Shown in pieces: positions 1 to 8,291 of a stretch of 64,000 nt of DNA. The position numbers and the translations under genes were made by a program. The notes under the pieces were generated by a model that had not been told where the DNA came from, ran no database searches, and saw only the letters and a list, made by a program, of their open reading frames with translations. The stretch's first letter is position 1; every line of letters starts with the position of its first letter. Source of the DNA: Niabella agricola (GTDB taxonomy: Bacteria; Bacteroidota; Bacteroidia; Chitinophagales; Chitinophagaceae); NCBI RefSeq assembly GCF_021538615.1, contig NZ_JAJHIZ010000003.1:2666001-2730000 (forward strand), in the 5' to 3' direction.

Positions 1-357
1 ATGACCTTTTGCTATGTGTCTGGTGCAGGTACCGACAGCACAGAGCAGGGACGATTGATGTGGGCCAGGGTTAAGGGGAAAACGGAAAACGACCTGCTGA
101 AATTACCTTTTAAAGCGGTGTATAATTTCAGACCCGCAGTTATGCAGCCCACTAAAGGGGCACGGAATGTAAAAAGCATTTACAAAGTAATCCTCCTGTT
201 ATTTCCATTATTCCGGGCATTCAATCGTACCTATTTTCTAACCCTTGAAGAAGTGGGCAAGGCCATGATCAACATAGTGATTAATGGCAATCCGACTTCC
301 ACTGTAGAAGTAAAAGACATTGCCCGGCTTTCCAAACTCAATGTGGATGCCGGGTAA
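1..357 (+). CDS. NAD-dependent epimerase/dehydratase-like protein, C-terminal part
   Basis: This is the 3' part of a short-chain dehydrogenase/reductase of the extended or atypical epimerase type; the start lies left of the window, so the Met at base 1 is probably internal. The visible 118 residues begin with the strand carrying YVSGAGTDS, followed by MWARVKGKTE. That stretch resembles the YxxxK-like active-site region of nucleoside-diphosphate-sugar epimerase relatives that act on unknown substrates. Further on, FRPAVMQP fits the substrate-side loop, and a C-terminal helix follows. The N-terminal Rossmann glycine motif cannot be seen. The substrate is unknown. The gene ends 38 bp before the convergent SRPBCC gene. 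Confidence 0.7.
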   Translation: MTFCYVSGAGTDSTEQGRLMWARVKGKTENDLLKLPFKAVYNFRPAVMQPTKGARNVKSIYKVILLLFPLFRAFNRTYFLTLEEVGKAMINIVINGNPTSTVEVKDIARLSKLNVDAG

Positions 358-394
358 AACAGGAGCTTCCTGCTACTCATCGTCCCGTTTCAGC

Positions 395-871
395 TTACAA
401 TAAGAATGCTTTTCTTTCTTTTTCGGATGCTGCAATCGCTTTTATTACGTTGTTCCGTTTGGTTAGAAATCCGCTGAGGTATCGCTTCATGATCGTCGCA
501 TCTATGATTCGTCCCAATATGCCCAGGGGCGACAGAAAACGGAACACATCTTTCATCAGCGTTCCACTTTCTGTAGGTTCAAAATAATGATCATGTTTTA
601 TAAACCGGAAGGCGCCCCGCAGCTGTTCATCTCTGAAAAAAAAAGGACGGTTGTATGCGGTTATCTTTGAAGTCAGTTTCTGGCGGATTCCAAAATGTGT
701 GGCCTGCCAGGTTACAGTTTCACCAGCACCGATCAGCCCGCTGGTTTTGCCTGCAATAGCTCTTTCCCCGGTTTGAACAGTTGAGAAATGGTGCAGGTCA
801 ATACTTCTCGCCAAATCGAAACAGGTTTCGATATCCGCGTTGATAACTGTTTCCAGCATTATAACAGGCAT
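395..871 (-). CDS. SRPBCC (START-like) family protein
   Basis: A 158-residue cytoplasmic protein with the pattern of the SRPBCC/polyketide-cyclase fold. It starts with a beta strand (LETVINADIETCFDLARS), where the conserved start of the domain meets the first helix, then a beta-rich middle, then the long C-terminal helix (residues about 118-150) that packs into the hydrophobic pocket. Proteins like this are often annotated as cyclase/dehydrase or cell-division inhibitor relatives next to SDR epimerases, and here an SDR-like gene is the convergent neighbour. There is no catalytic signature, so the ligand is unknown. A TAnnTTTG promoter core sits about 30 bp upstream, which supports the start. 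Confidence 0.75.
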   Translation of the reverse strand: MPVIMLETVINADIETCFDLARSIDLHHFSTVQTGERAIAGKTSGLIGAGETVTWQATHFGIRQKLTSKITAYNRPFFFRDEQLRGAFRFIKHDHYFEPTESGTLMKDVFRFLSPLGILGRIIDATIMKRYLSGFLTKRNNVIKAIAASEKERKAFLL

Positions 872-902
872 ATACGATCATGGTTGGGATGAACTGATCT
901 GC

Positions 903-910
903 CAAAGATA
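903..910 (-). promoter_or_regulatory. Bacteroidota -7 promoter core for the SRPBCC gene
   Basis: Read on the minus strand this is TATCTTTG, a full match to TAnnTTTG. It lies 31 bp before the start codon of the gene at 395-871. No clear -33 TTG was identified. Confidence 0.45.
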
Positions 911-981
911 CAGGACAGGCGGGCTGCACTATAATCTGGCTACAGGAACGCTGTTCCAATAAATACTTTAAATATAATTAA

Positions 982-989
982 TATATTTG
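982..989 (+). promoter_or_regulatory. Bacteroidota -7 promoter core for the ORF6N gene
   Basis: TATATTTG matches TAnnTTTG in a very AT-rich stretch and ends 18 bp before the ATG at 1008. This predicts a leader of about a dozen bases. Confidence 0.45.
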
Positions 990-1007
990 TATAGAAAATT
1001 ATAACCT

Positions 1008-1550
1008 ATGCAAATCATCCGCAATATTCAAAACCGTATCTATGAAATCCGGGGAGAACGTATCATCCTTGATTTTGACCTGGCCATCCTTTATGAAGTA
1101 GAGACAAGGATCCTTAATCAAACCGTAAAAAGGAACAGCAAACGATTTCCAAAAGATTTTATGTTTCAATTGACCAGGCAAGAGTTTGCAGCATTGAAGC
1201 CGGAAATCAACAAACTGTACTCGGATGAATACCAATCAGTTACAGATATGTCATCACAATTTGTGATGACATATCCCGGAAAACGTCCTAAAACAGCACT
1301 CCCATATGCGTTTACAGAGCAAGGCGTGGCCATGCTAAGCGGGTTGTTAAATAGTGATACAGCCATTCAAATGAATATTGCCATTATGCGCGCATTTGTG
1401 GAGATCCGGCGGATTGTGCTCGAGCAGGGTGATATACGAGATCAGTTAAAACAGATCCAGCAACGCATCACCGAACATGATGTACAGCTTTCTTCCATTT
1501 ATGATGCCATTGAAAATTTACTGGATGAAAAAGCAGCTCAGAAAAAATAG
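1008..1550 (+). CDS. ORF6N domain DNA-binding protein
   Basis: A 180-residue protein whose N-terminal half (about residues 8-130) matches the ORF6N domain, a DNA-binding module related to KilA-N/BRO proteins and best known from phage antirepressors. Diagnostic stretches are the opening IRGERIILDFDLAILYEVET, then LNQTVKRNSKRFPKDFMFQL, and ALPYAFTEQGVAMLSGLLNS, which ends the domain. The C-terminal 45 residues (from about 135) look like a coiled coil (RDQLKQIQQRITEHDVQL) and could mediate oligomers. In Bacteroidota such genes often stand alone in the chromosome, as here, with no phage genes beside them. The regulatory target is unknown. Confidence 0.85.
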   Translation: MQIIRNIQNRIYEIRGERIILDFDLAILYEVETRILNQTVKRNSKRFPKDFMFQLTRQEFAALKPEINKLYSDEYQSVTDMSSQFVMTYPGKRPKTALPYAFTEQGVAMLSGLLNSDTAIQMNIAIMRAFVEIRRIVLEQGDIRDQLKQIQQRITEHDVQLSSIYDAIENLLDEKAAQKK

Positions 1551-1652
1551 GAGCGCCGCGACCGGATCGGGTTTAATATGTCCTGATCATTTTATCAGAA
1601 CAGGCTACAGCATCGCATAAAGTTCAGCCGGAATTTGGTAAGTTCGTGGTAC

Positions 1653-2168
1653 ATGTTATCCACTCCGGAATTATTATCAGGATTCAACAGCAGTATTGAA
1701 TTATGGACCGGCTATCTTAATGCATATACGCTGCAGCAGTTGCAACAACGGCCGGCTCCGGGAAGCTGGTCGCTTGGCCAGGTATACAGGCACCTGATCA
1801 ATGACACGATGTTTTACATAGAACAAATGGAAACGGCGCCGGCAACAAATGAACATGTTACTGCTCAAATGACCCCGGCAGCCGCTGCGATCTTTGCAGT
1901 CAATGCATTTCCCGACCGGCAGCTGGAAAATCCCTTTAACGACATCCATCTTCCCCAGCCAACGAGCAGGGAACAGCTCTTTCAGCAACTCGCAGCCATC
2001 AAAGAAAAAGTAAACCTTCTGTTCGCCAATGCCGGGCATAAAGGAGGCAAAACACTGCATCCCGGGTTTCAATATTTCAGTGCGGCAGAATGGCTTCAGT
2101 TTGCAGATATGCATTTGCGGCACCATCTGCGGCAAAAGGAGCGGATTGATGCCATGCTATTATCGTGA
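1653..2168 (+). CDS. DinB-like four-helix-bundle protein
   Basis: A 171-residue DinB/YfiT-like protein. I start it at the ATG at 1653; the frame stays open to a TTG at 1635, which looks less likely. The pattern is typical: PAPGSWSLGQVYRHLINDTM carries the first conserved His of the metal site at the end of helix 2, and HLRHHLRQKERI near the C-terminus carries the closing His pair. In this family the three His residues bind a divalent metal. Bacillithiol transferases and uncharacterised detoxification enzymes belong here, so a thiol-transfer or hydrolase role is possible but not shown. It converges on hemL with a gap of only 14 bp. Confidence 0.8.
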   Translation: MLSTPELLSGFNSSIELWTGYLNAYTLQQLQQRPAPGSWSLGQVYRHLINDTMFYIEQMETAPATNEHVTAQMTPAAAAIFAVNAFPDRQLENPFNDIHLPQPTSREQLFQQLAAIKEKVNLLFANAGHKGGKTLHPGFQYFSAAEWLQFADMHLRHHLRQKERIDAMLLS

Positions 2169-2182
2169 TATTGCAGCCCGCG

Positions 2183-3475
2183 TCAGCCGATCTCATCAAG
2201 ACTCCCCTTCACCGCCCGCACCGTCTCGTCCAGGTCATCCTTGGTAAGCGCATTGTTTAAAAACCAGCTTTCAAAGGCCGAAGGCGGCAGGTAAATGCCC
2301 CGTTTTAACAAGGCATGGAAAAAACGGCTGAACCGCACAATATCCGATGCGGCAGCAGTAGCAAAATTGGTCACCGGCTGCTCCGAGAAATGTATACTGA
2401 TCATGCTGCCAAACTGGTTGATCACATAGGGCTGCCCCCAGGCCTTCAATACCACATCCAACTCATCTTTCAGATAGATTGTTTTTTCATCCAGTTCTGT
2501 CAATAATTCCGGGGATTCCTTCAATGCTTTCAGAAGGGTCAGTCCTGCTGTCATTGCTACGGGGTTGCCACTCAGCGTTCCTGCCTGGTACACGCCTCCT
2601 AAAGGCGCTACCATTTCCATAATATGGCGCTTTCCTCCAAAAGCTCCCACGGGCATTCCTGCTCCGATCACTTTTCCATAGGTTACCAGGTCGGCATCAA
2701 TGCCCAGCCGCTCCTGTGCCCCTCCCAATGCCAGACGGAAGCCGTTCATGACCTCATCAAAGATCAGCAGCATCCCTTCTTCATCGCAAATATGGCGCAA
2801 TCCTTCCAGGAAGCCCGGCTCCGGGAGGATGCAACCCATATTTCCTGCCACAGGTTCCACGATAATGGCGGCAATGTCTCCCTTATGCACCTGAGCCAGT
2901 TGCTCAACCGCTGCCAGGTCGTTATACGCACAGGTAAGGGTGTCATTCGCCGCTCCGGCAGTAATGCCCGGAACGGTTTGTATGTTAAAGGTAGCCACGC
3001 CGCTACCCGCCTTTACCAGGAAGGGATCAGCATGGCCGTGATAGCAGCCTTCAAATTTGATAAATTTATTACGGCCGGTATAGCCCCGCGCAACCCGGAG
3101 TGCGCTCATACAAGCCTCGGTACCGCTATTCACCATCCGGATCAGGTCTACATTGGGCACCATAGATTTAATGAGTTCTGCCATTTCCACTTCGATCTCC
3201 GTAGGGGCGCCAAAAGAAGTGGCTTTTTCCACCTGCTGCTGTACGGCTTTTACCACCGGTTCATAACCATGCCCAAGGATCATCGGTCCCCAGGAGGCGA
3301 TATAATCTATATACCGTTGTCCCTGCACATCATACAGGTAGGCGCCTTTTGCCTTATCAAAAAATACGGGGGTACCTCCCACGCTTTTAAAGGCCCGTAC
3401 AGGAGAATTTACTCCACCGGGAATGCTCTGCTGTGCACGCTCGAATAATGCTCTGCTGGATTCGTATGTATACAT
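2183..3475 (-). CDS. hemL: Glutamate-1-semialdehyde 2,1-aminomutase
   Basis: A 430-residue, full-length PLP enzyme of fold type I. It converts glutamate-1-semialdehyde to 5-aminolevulinate, the second step of the C5 route to haem, in the cytosol. The N-terminal GGVNSPVRAFKSVGG is diagnostic of the family; HGHAD and the aspartate motif FDEVMNGFR (near residue 240) hold the cofactor, and Lys268 in TYGKVIGAG is the expected Schiff-base lysine. No other haem gene is in the window. A heptamer repeat tract lies just 10 bp upstream of the ATG, so the local promoter may have been rewritten by the insertion of the neighbouring four-helix-bundle element. Confidence 0.97.
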   Translation of the reverse strand: MYTYESSRALFERAQQSIPGGVNSPVRAFKSVGGTPVFFDKAKGAYLYDVQGQRYIDYIASWGPMILGHGYEPVVKAVQQQVEKATSFGAPTEIEVEMAELIKSMVPNVDLIRMVNSGTEACMSALRVARGYTGRNKFIKFEGCYHGHADPFLVKAGSGVATFNIQTVPGITAGAANDTLTCAYNDLAAVEQLAQVHKGDIAAIIVEPVAGNMGCILPEPGFLEGLRHICDEEGMLLIFDEVMNGFRLALGGAQERLGIDADLVTYGKVIGAGMPVGAFGGKRHIMEMVAPLGGVYQAGTLSGNPVAMTAGLTLLKALKESPELLTELDEKTIYLKDELDVVLKAWGQPYVINQFGSMISIHFSEQPVTNFATAAASDIVRFSRFFHALLKRGIYLPPSAFESWFLNNALTKDDLDETVRAVKGSLDEIG

Positions 3476-3485
3476 GATGTGAATT

Positions 3486-3504
3486 GTGAATAGTCAATAG
3501 TGAA
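3486..3504. repeat. Left heptamer repeat tract of the four-helix-bundle element
   Basis: GTGAATAGTCAATAGTGAA lies between hemL and the four-helix-bundle gene. Its reverse complement has the same TTGACTA unit as the tract on the other side of that gene, so the two tracts form inverted flanks around it. Confidence 0.6.
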
Positions 3505-3508
3505 AGTG

Positions 3509-3516
3509 CAAAGCTA
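3509..3516 (-). promoter_or_regulatory. Possible -7 promoter core for hemL
   Basis: Minus-strand TAGCTTTG fits TAnnTTTG and lies 33 bp before the hemL start. It overlaps the last codon of the upstream gene, so hemL may have its own start site despite lying downstream of that gene. Confidence 0.3.
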
Positions 3517-3882
3517 CTTTGAATTGATCAAACCGGTAAGTAGCTTGAAAGAACTTTGCAACTTTTCTACCAGATTTTCGATTGGGTAATTATTTAAATA
3601 GTCAAGCGCCGCAGCTGCATCAAAGGCGGCATCTATTTCAATTACCAATCCCCAGGCTATTTTATAGTAACGTTTCCTTTCCGGTTCCGATTTTCTGGAT
3701 GCGCCTTCTGCAATATTTAATACATTAGATAATGCCGCCCTTCTTATTTGAGAAGCCATCCCAAACCTTTCATAGTCAGGCAACGTTTTTGAAAATTTGT
3801 AGCATTCAATAAGAAGTGCATTTGCACTTTTATAAGCTTCAAGATCCTGGTGTTTTAATTTTAAAAACATGGAGATTGGCAT
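3514..3882 (-). CDS. Four-helix-bundle protein (23S rRNA intervening-sequence protein family)
   Basis: A 122-residue protein of the S23/IVS family: short, all-helical, with the typical LKHQDLEAYKSANAL start, the central RRAALSNVLNIAEGASR motif that is the best signature of the family, and RYYKIAWGLVIEIDAAFDAA in helix 3. Family members were first seen inside 23S rRNA intervening sequences and are related to the Avd accessory protein of diversity-generating retroelements; the function is unsettled. Here there is no rRNA and no reverse transcriptase nearby. The gene sits between two housekeeping genes (hemL, uppP) and is bracketed by inverted heptamer tracts, which suggests that it travels as a small element. 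Confidence 0.85.
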   Translation of the reverse strand: MPISMFLKLKHQDLEAYKSANALLIECYKFSKTLPDYERFGMASQIRRAALSNVLNIAEGASRKSEPERKRYYKIAWGLVIEIDAAFDAAAALDYLNNYPIENLVEKLQSSFKLLTGLINSK

Positions 3883-3928
3883 TTAATCATTAAGAGAGTC
3901 AATTTTCCATCACTACGCACCTGCTCCT

Positions 3929-3964
3929 CATTGACTATTGACTATTGACTATTTGACTGTTCAC
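3929..3964. repeat. Right heptamer repeat tract of the four-helix-bundle element
   Basis: Three exact TTGACTA units in tandem (3931-3951) are followed by a degenerate unit and GTTCAC. The tract ends on the base directly before the uppP stop codon and is inverted relative to the tract at 3486-3504. Confidence 0.65.
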
Positions 3965-4801
3965 TTATGCGATCACCCCCTTATAAATCAATATCAACAA
4001 CACCCCTCCTGCAATGATACGGTACCAGCCAAAAGCCCGGAATCCGTATTTCTTGAGAAAATCAATAAAGAATTTGATTGCCAGAATGGCCACTACAAAG
4101 GCCACCACATTGCCCACAATAAAAGCAATGGTATTTTCCTTTGAAGCCAGGATCAGTTCATACCCTTTTTGTGTAGCGCCACCCTGGTTCCATTTTTTCA
4201 GGAAGAGGGAGTACAGCGTTGCAGCGGCCATAGTGGGAACGGCCAGGAAAAAGGAAAATTCCGCAGCGATGTTCCGCGTCATTTTTTGCTGCATACCGCC
4301 GATGATAGAAGCCGCACTGCGGCTTACACCGGGGATCATAGCCACCACCTGCCACAATCCCGTAAGGAATGCTTGGGGAAAAGAGATCTGGTCCACCGTT
4401 TTCACTGTGGGATGATTGAACATTTTATCAATGAACAACAGCACAAACCCGCCGAGCAGCAGGGTTGTGGCTACTACCGTGGGGCTTTCCAACAGTGCAT
4501 CAATTTTATCGGAGAATAAATAACCCAGCACCAGGGCAGGGATGACTCCTACAATAAGTTTAAAATAAAACATCCAGTTGAGGCCGCCCTCCGCCTTCGA
4601 AGGAAAGAACCGGCGCCAATACAATACCACCACCGCAAGAATAGCGCCCAGCTGGATGGCCACTTCAAACAGTTTGGTAAACTCCTCTTTTTCGATTCCC
4701 ATAAAGGAACTGGCAATAATCATATGCCCGGTAGAAGAAATGGGGAGGTACTCGGTAATCCCTTCTACGATCGCGATAATAATCGCCTGGATAATGCTCA
4801 T
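3965..4801 (-). CDS. uppP: Undecaprenyl-diphosphatase (BacA/UppP type)
   Basis: A 278-residue integral membrane enzyme that dephosphorylates undecaprenyl diphosphate to recycle the lipid carrier of peptidoglycan and other envelope polymers. The two signature regions are visible: [16 protein letters not shown] near residue 13-28, with the catalytic Glu and Ser/His, and [13 protein letters not shown] near residue 160. About seven or eight hydrophobic segments follow the family pattern. DUF3098 lies just upstream on the same strand, the usual Bacteroidota pairing, but a TAnnTTTG core in the 65-bp gap suggests that uppP also has its own promoter. The stop codon directly abuts a heptamer repeat tract. 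Confidence 0.96.
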   Translation of the reverse strand: MSIIQAIIIAIVEGITEYLPISSTGHMIIASSFMGIEKEEFTKLFEVAIQLGAILAVVVLYWRRFFPSKAEGGLNWMFYFKLIVGVIPALVLGYLFSDKIDALLESPTVVATTLLLGGFVLLFIDKMFNHPTVKTVDQISFPQAFLTGLWQVVAMIPGVSRSAASIIGGMQQKMTRNIAAEFSFFLAVPTMAAATLYSLFLKKWNQGGATQKGYELILASKENTIAFIVGNVVAFVVAILAIKFFIDFLKKYGFRAFGWYRIIAGGVLLILIYKGVIA

Positions 4802-4828
4802 AAAGTATCTTTAAAAAATAAGGCGACA

Positions 4829-4836
4829 CAAAAGTA
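4829..4836 (-). promoter_or_regulatory. -7 promoter core for uppP
   Basis: Minus-strand TACTTTTG matches TAnnTTTG and lies 27 bp before the uppP start, inside the gap between DUF3098 and uppP. Confidence 0.4.
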
Positions 4837-4866
4837 GCCGCCTTAAAATTCTTTTATTGAAAATGT

Positions 4867-5118
4867 TTATTTTTTCACCGAGGGCGATTTTTTAAAAATA
4901 GCATATATTTCAATGGCCAGTCCAATGAAGATAATGATCGGCGCAATGGTAATACGGGTTGTACTGTATACTTCATCCCTGTTGAATACGGCAGGATTGT
5001 TGCTTTTTCCACCCGATAACAAAAACATGCCCAATGCAATCACCACTGCCCCGATCAGCATCCAGGTATAGTTGGATTTTGAGAACATGGAAGGGGCACT
5101 ATTTGTTGAAGTAGCCAT
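4867..5118 (-). CDS. DUF3098 small membrane protein
   Basis: An 83-residue protein with two hydrophobic segments (about residues 16-34 and 56-75) separated by a polar loop with NPAVFNRDEVYS, matching the Bacteroidota-specific DUF3098 family. The function is unknown. In this phylum it commonly sits between the cell-division gene ftsX and uppP, which hints at envelope work. Here uppP is the next gene downstream, but on the other side lies the divergent leuS and not ftsX, so the usual cluster is broken. Confidence 0.85.
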   Translation of the reverse strand: MATSTNSAPSMFSKSNYTWMLIGAVVIALGMFLLSGGKSNNPAVFNRDEVYSTTRITIAPIIIFIGLAIEIYAIFKKSPSVKK

Positions 5119-5347
5119 ATGCTGACAATTTTAGGGTTGCAATATAATATATTATAAGCAATGCCCGGGGTCAGACAGGCAAATCTGTATGCATTTAGTG
5201 ATTTTTTATAAAAAACAGGGATTGCTACCAGGTACCTGCTGTGTCCGGTTGTTTGCGTGGCGCAGTCCTGCCACAAAGGTTGCCGCAAAACCGGGGCTTT
5301 TGCGTTCAAAATACGCACCAGACCGGCCTTTTTGCAAATACAATGCT

Positions 5348-5355
5348 TAAATTTG
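5348..5355 (+). promoter_or_regulatory. -7 promoter core for leuS, in the 5119-5450 intergenic region
   Basis: TAAATTTG matches TAnnTTTG and a TTTG lies 13 bp upstream. It predicts a leader of about 90 bases before the leuS ATG. The rest of the 332-bp gap between DUF3098 and leuS holds only a short GTGGC/GCCAC inverted repeat near 5258-5275 and no gene that I can support. Confidence 0.5.
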
Positions 5356-5450
5356 CCCCCCAAGTCCGGTTTCCTGATCTTTTTGCTGAAAATGAAGTAC
5401 AAAATCCTTTTCACTATGCTAAAGAAAAGGGGCGGATCAATACAAGAATT

Positions 5451-8231
5451 ATGGAGTATAACTTTACTGAAATAGAGAAAAAGTGGCAACGCTTCTGGGC
5501 GGAAAACGGAACCTATACCGTTTCAAATGAAAGTGACAAACCCAAATATTATGTACTGGACATGTTTCCCTATCCCAGCGGGGCCGGGCTGCATGTAGGG
5601 CATCCCCTGGGTTATATTGCCAGCGATATTTATGCCCGTTATAAACGTTTGAAGGGATTTAACGTGCTGCACCCTATGGGCTACGACGCTTTCGGCCTGC
5701 CGGCAGAGCAATATGCCATCGAAAACGGCATTCACCCGGCCGTTTCAACGGAAAAAAATATTGCCACCTTCCGGAAACAGCTGGATAATATCGGGTTTTG
5801 TTTCGACTGGAGCCGGCAAGTACGTACCAGCGATCCACATTATTATAAATGGACACAATGGATCTTCCTGCAGTTGTTTGAAAGCTATTTCAACCGCCTG
5901 CAGCAAAAAGCAATGCCCATCCGTGACCTGGTGGCATTATTTGAACAGCATGGTTCAGCAGCACCCGGTGTTAAACCCTCCGCATTCAGCTTTACAGCCG
6001 ACGAATGGAAATCCTACGGTGAGGCGCAAAAACTGGACATCCTGATGGAATACCGACTGGCCTATTGTGGTTACGGCGAAGTAAACTGGTGCGAGGCGCT
6101 GGGTACGGTACTGGCAAACGACGAAGTAGTAAATGGTGTGAGTGAGCGCGGGGGCTATCCCGTAGTAAAAAAGAAACTGCGCCAATGGTACCTGCGTATT
6201 ACCGAATATGCCGACCGTTTACTGGAGGGCCTGCAACGCGTAGACTTCAGCGAAGCAATGAAGGAAATGCAAAGCAACTGGATCGGAAAGTCCAGCGGAG
6301 CTGAAATAGCATTCAGCATTCAGCATTCAGCACATAGCCTTACCGTTTATACTACACGCCCGGATACTATTTTTGGGGTCGACTTTATGGTGATTGCACC
6401 CGAGCTGGACCTGGTAGACCAGATCAAAACCCCGGAACAGGCGGCGGCCGTGGATGCCTATATCGCTTATGTAAAAAGCCGGAGCGAGCGGGAGCGTATG
6501 GCCGAAAAAAAGATCACCGGTGTGTTTACCGGGGCCTACGCCATTAACCCTTTCGACGGCCGCGAAATACCCATCTGGATCAGCGAATATGTACTGGCGG
6601 GATATGGCACAGGAGCCATCATGGCGGTACCCTGCGGCGATGAACGGGATTTTAAATTTGCCAAACATTTCAATATTCCCATCACCAATATCATTGGCAG
6701 TCATTTTAACGGGGAAGACGCCAATCCCACCAAGGATGCCGTGTTGGAGAATTCCGGCTTTTTGAATGGCATACCCATGCGGGAAGCAATGGAGCTCGTG
6801 ATCAAAGCCATTGAAGAAAAAAGCATTGGAAAACGCAAGGTCAATTACAAAATGCGGGATGCCGCTTTCAGCCGCCAGCGCTACTGGGGCGAGCCCTTCC
6901 CTATCCAGTGGAAAAACGGTACGGCCTACCCGTTGGATGCCGCAATATTGCCGCTGGAACTGCCGGAAGTAGATAACTATAAACCCGGACCTGAGGGAGA
7001 AGGCCCCCTGGCTAATATCCCGGAATGGGTAGCCCGCGAGCTGGAAACCAATACCATGCCTGGTTATGCAGGATCTAGCTGGTATTTTCTCCGTTATATG
7101 GATCCTGACAATGACCTGGAATTTGCAGGCCGGCAGGCCACGGATTACTGGAACCAGGTAGACCTTTACATTGGTGGTACCGAGCATGCCGTTGGGCACC
7201 TGCTGTATAGCCGTATGTGGACAAAAGTGCTTTACGACCTGGGCTATATCGGTTTTGATGAGCCCTTTAAACGGCTGGTGAACCAGGGCATGATCCAGGG
7301 AAGCAGCCGCTTTGTATACCGCATCAACGGCACCAATGAATTTGTTTCGCATGGATTGATAACACCCGATGAAACCTATAACAGCCACGTGCTGGACAAG
7401 ATCCACGTAGATGTAAACTTTGTAGACGGCGTGGAACTGGATCTCGAAGCTTTTAAACAGTGGAAGAATAATGAGTTTGCAGATGCCGTTTTTATCCTGG
7501 AGAACGGGAAATACATTTGCGGAACGGAAACAGAAAAAATGTCCAAAACCAAGTTCAACACCGTAAACCCGGACGACCTGGTGAACAAATACGGAGCCGA
7601 TACCTTCCGGATGTATGAAATGTTCCTGGGACCGGTGGAAATGAGCAAGCCCTGGGATACCAAGGGCATCGAGGGCGTACACCGCTTCCTCAAAAAATTA
7701 TGGCGCCTGTTTTATAAAGAAAATACCGACGGCAGCTTTGCAGCTATCTGGACAAACGACGCACCCACTGCAGCCGAACTGAAGGTGCTGCACAAGAGTA
7801 TCAAAAAAATTGAAGACGACAATGAGCGGTTTAGCTTTAATACCGGCGTAAGTGCCTTCATGATCCTTGTAAATGAACTTACCGATCTGAAATGCCATAA
7901 AAAGGCAGTGCTGGAACCGGTGCTGATCATGCTTTCTTCCTATGCACCCCATATAGCCGAAGAGCTGTGGCATGCACTGGATAACCATACCAGCGTGCTG
8001 GACGCGCCGTTCCCGGTATATGAGGAAACCTATACAAAAGAATCTGAAAAAGAATATCCCATTTCGATCAACGGGAAAATGCGTACCACGATGACGATTT
8101 CACTGGACGCTTCACAACAGGAAGTGGAACAACTGGTACTGACCAACGAAACCGTGCAGAAATGGTTGGATGGGAAGCCTCCCAAAAAAATCATCTATGT
8201 AAAAAACAAGATGGTAAACCTGGTGATTTAA
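5451..8231 (+). CDS. leuS: Leucyl-tRNA synthetase
   Basis: A 926-residue class Ia aminoacyl-tRNA synthetase that charges tRNA-Leu. I start it at MEYNFTEIEKKWQRFW (ATG 5451), the normal N-terminus; the frame is open further upstream but that part has no family match and overlaps the promoter. The HIGH motif is HVGH (residues 48-51). The editing domain has TRPDTIFG and YGTGAIMAVPCGDERD, and the KMSKS loop reads KMSKT (696-700). Two inserts typical of Bacteroidota enzymes are present: one before the CP1 domain (around RDLVALFEQHG) and one before the KMSKS loop (SRFVYRINGTNEF onwards). A triple GCATTCA repeat lies in frame in the editing domain. Confidence 0.97.
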   Translation: MEYNFTEIEKKWQRFWAENGTYTVSNESDKPKYYVLDMFPYPSGAGLHVGHPLGYIASDIYARYKRLKGFNVLHPMGYDAFGLPAEQYAIENGIHPAVSTEKNIATFRKQLDNIGFCFDWSRQVRTSDPHYYKWTQWIFLQLFESYFNRLQQKAMPIRDLVALFEQHGSAAPGVKPSAFSFTADEWKSYGEAQKLDILMEYRLAYCGYGEVNWCEALGTVLANDEVVNGVSERGGYPVVKKKLRQWYLRITEYADRLLEGLQRVDFSEAMKEMQSNWIGKSSGAEIAFSIQHSAHSLTVYTTRPDTIFGVDFMVIAPELDLVDQIKTPEQAAAVDAYIAYVKSRSERERMAEKKITGVFTGAYAINPFDGREIPIWISEYVLAGYGTGAIMAVPCGDERDFKFAKHFNIPITNIIGSHFNGEDANPTKDAVLENSGFLNGIPMREAMELVIKAIEEKSIGKRKVNYKMRDAAFSRQRYWGEPFPIQWKNGTAYPLDAAILPLELPEVDNYKPGPEGEGPLANIPEWVARELETNTMPGYAGSSWYFLRYMDPDNDLEFAGRQATDYWNQVDLYIGGTEHAVGHLLYSRMWTKVLYDLGYIGFDEPFKRLVNQGMIQGSSRFVYRINGTNEFVSHGLITPDETYNSHVLDKIHVDVNFVDGVELDLEAFKQWKNNEFADAVFILENGKYICGTETEKMSKTKFNTVNPDDLVNKYGADTFRMYEMFLGPVEMSKPWDTKGIEGVHRFLKKLWRLFYKENTDGSFAAIWTNDAPTAAELKVLHKSIKKIEDDNERFSFNTGVSAFMILVNELTDLKCHKKAVLEPVLIMLSSYAPHIAEELWHALDNHTSVLDAPFPVYEETYTKESEKEYPISINGKMRTTMTISLDASQQEVEQLVLTNETVQKWLDGKPPKKIIYVKNKMVNLVI
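6309..6329. repeat. Triple GCATTCA tandem repeat inside leuS
   Basis: Three exact GCATTCA heptamers in tandem, 21 bp, so the frame is kept. They encode AFSIQHSA in a surface-exposed, length-variable loop just before the TTRPDT motif of the editing domain. Confidence 0.8.
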
Positions 8232-8252
8232 TGAATCAATTCTATGTTTTTG

Positions 8253-8282
8253 AAAGGGCCGCAGATTGCAGGCCCTTTTCTT
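8253..8282 (+). terminator. Rho-independent terminator after leuS
   Basis: Stem AAAGGGCC (8253-8260) with GGCCCTTT (8271-8278), a 10-nt loop, then TTCTTT. It lies 21 bp after the leuS stop. Confidence 0.7.
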
Positions 8283-8291
8283 TGACACCGC

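Noticed and set aside
1008..1550. ORF6N gene as part of a prophage
   Set aside because: No other phage gene is near; solitary ORF6N genes are common in Bacteroidota chromosomes.
2624..3448. A 274-codon open frame antisense to hemL
   Set aside because: Shadow of hemL without any recognisable domain.
3514..3882. Four-helix-bundle gene as the Avd protein of a diversity-generating retroelement
   Set aside because: No reverse transcriptase or template/variable repeats were found around it.
6327..7682. A 451-codon open frame antisense to leuS
   Set aside because: It lies wholly inside leuS on the opposite strand, has no family match and no promoter; long antisense frames are common opposite biased codons.
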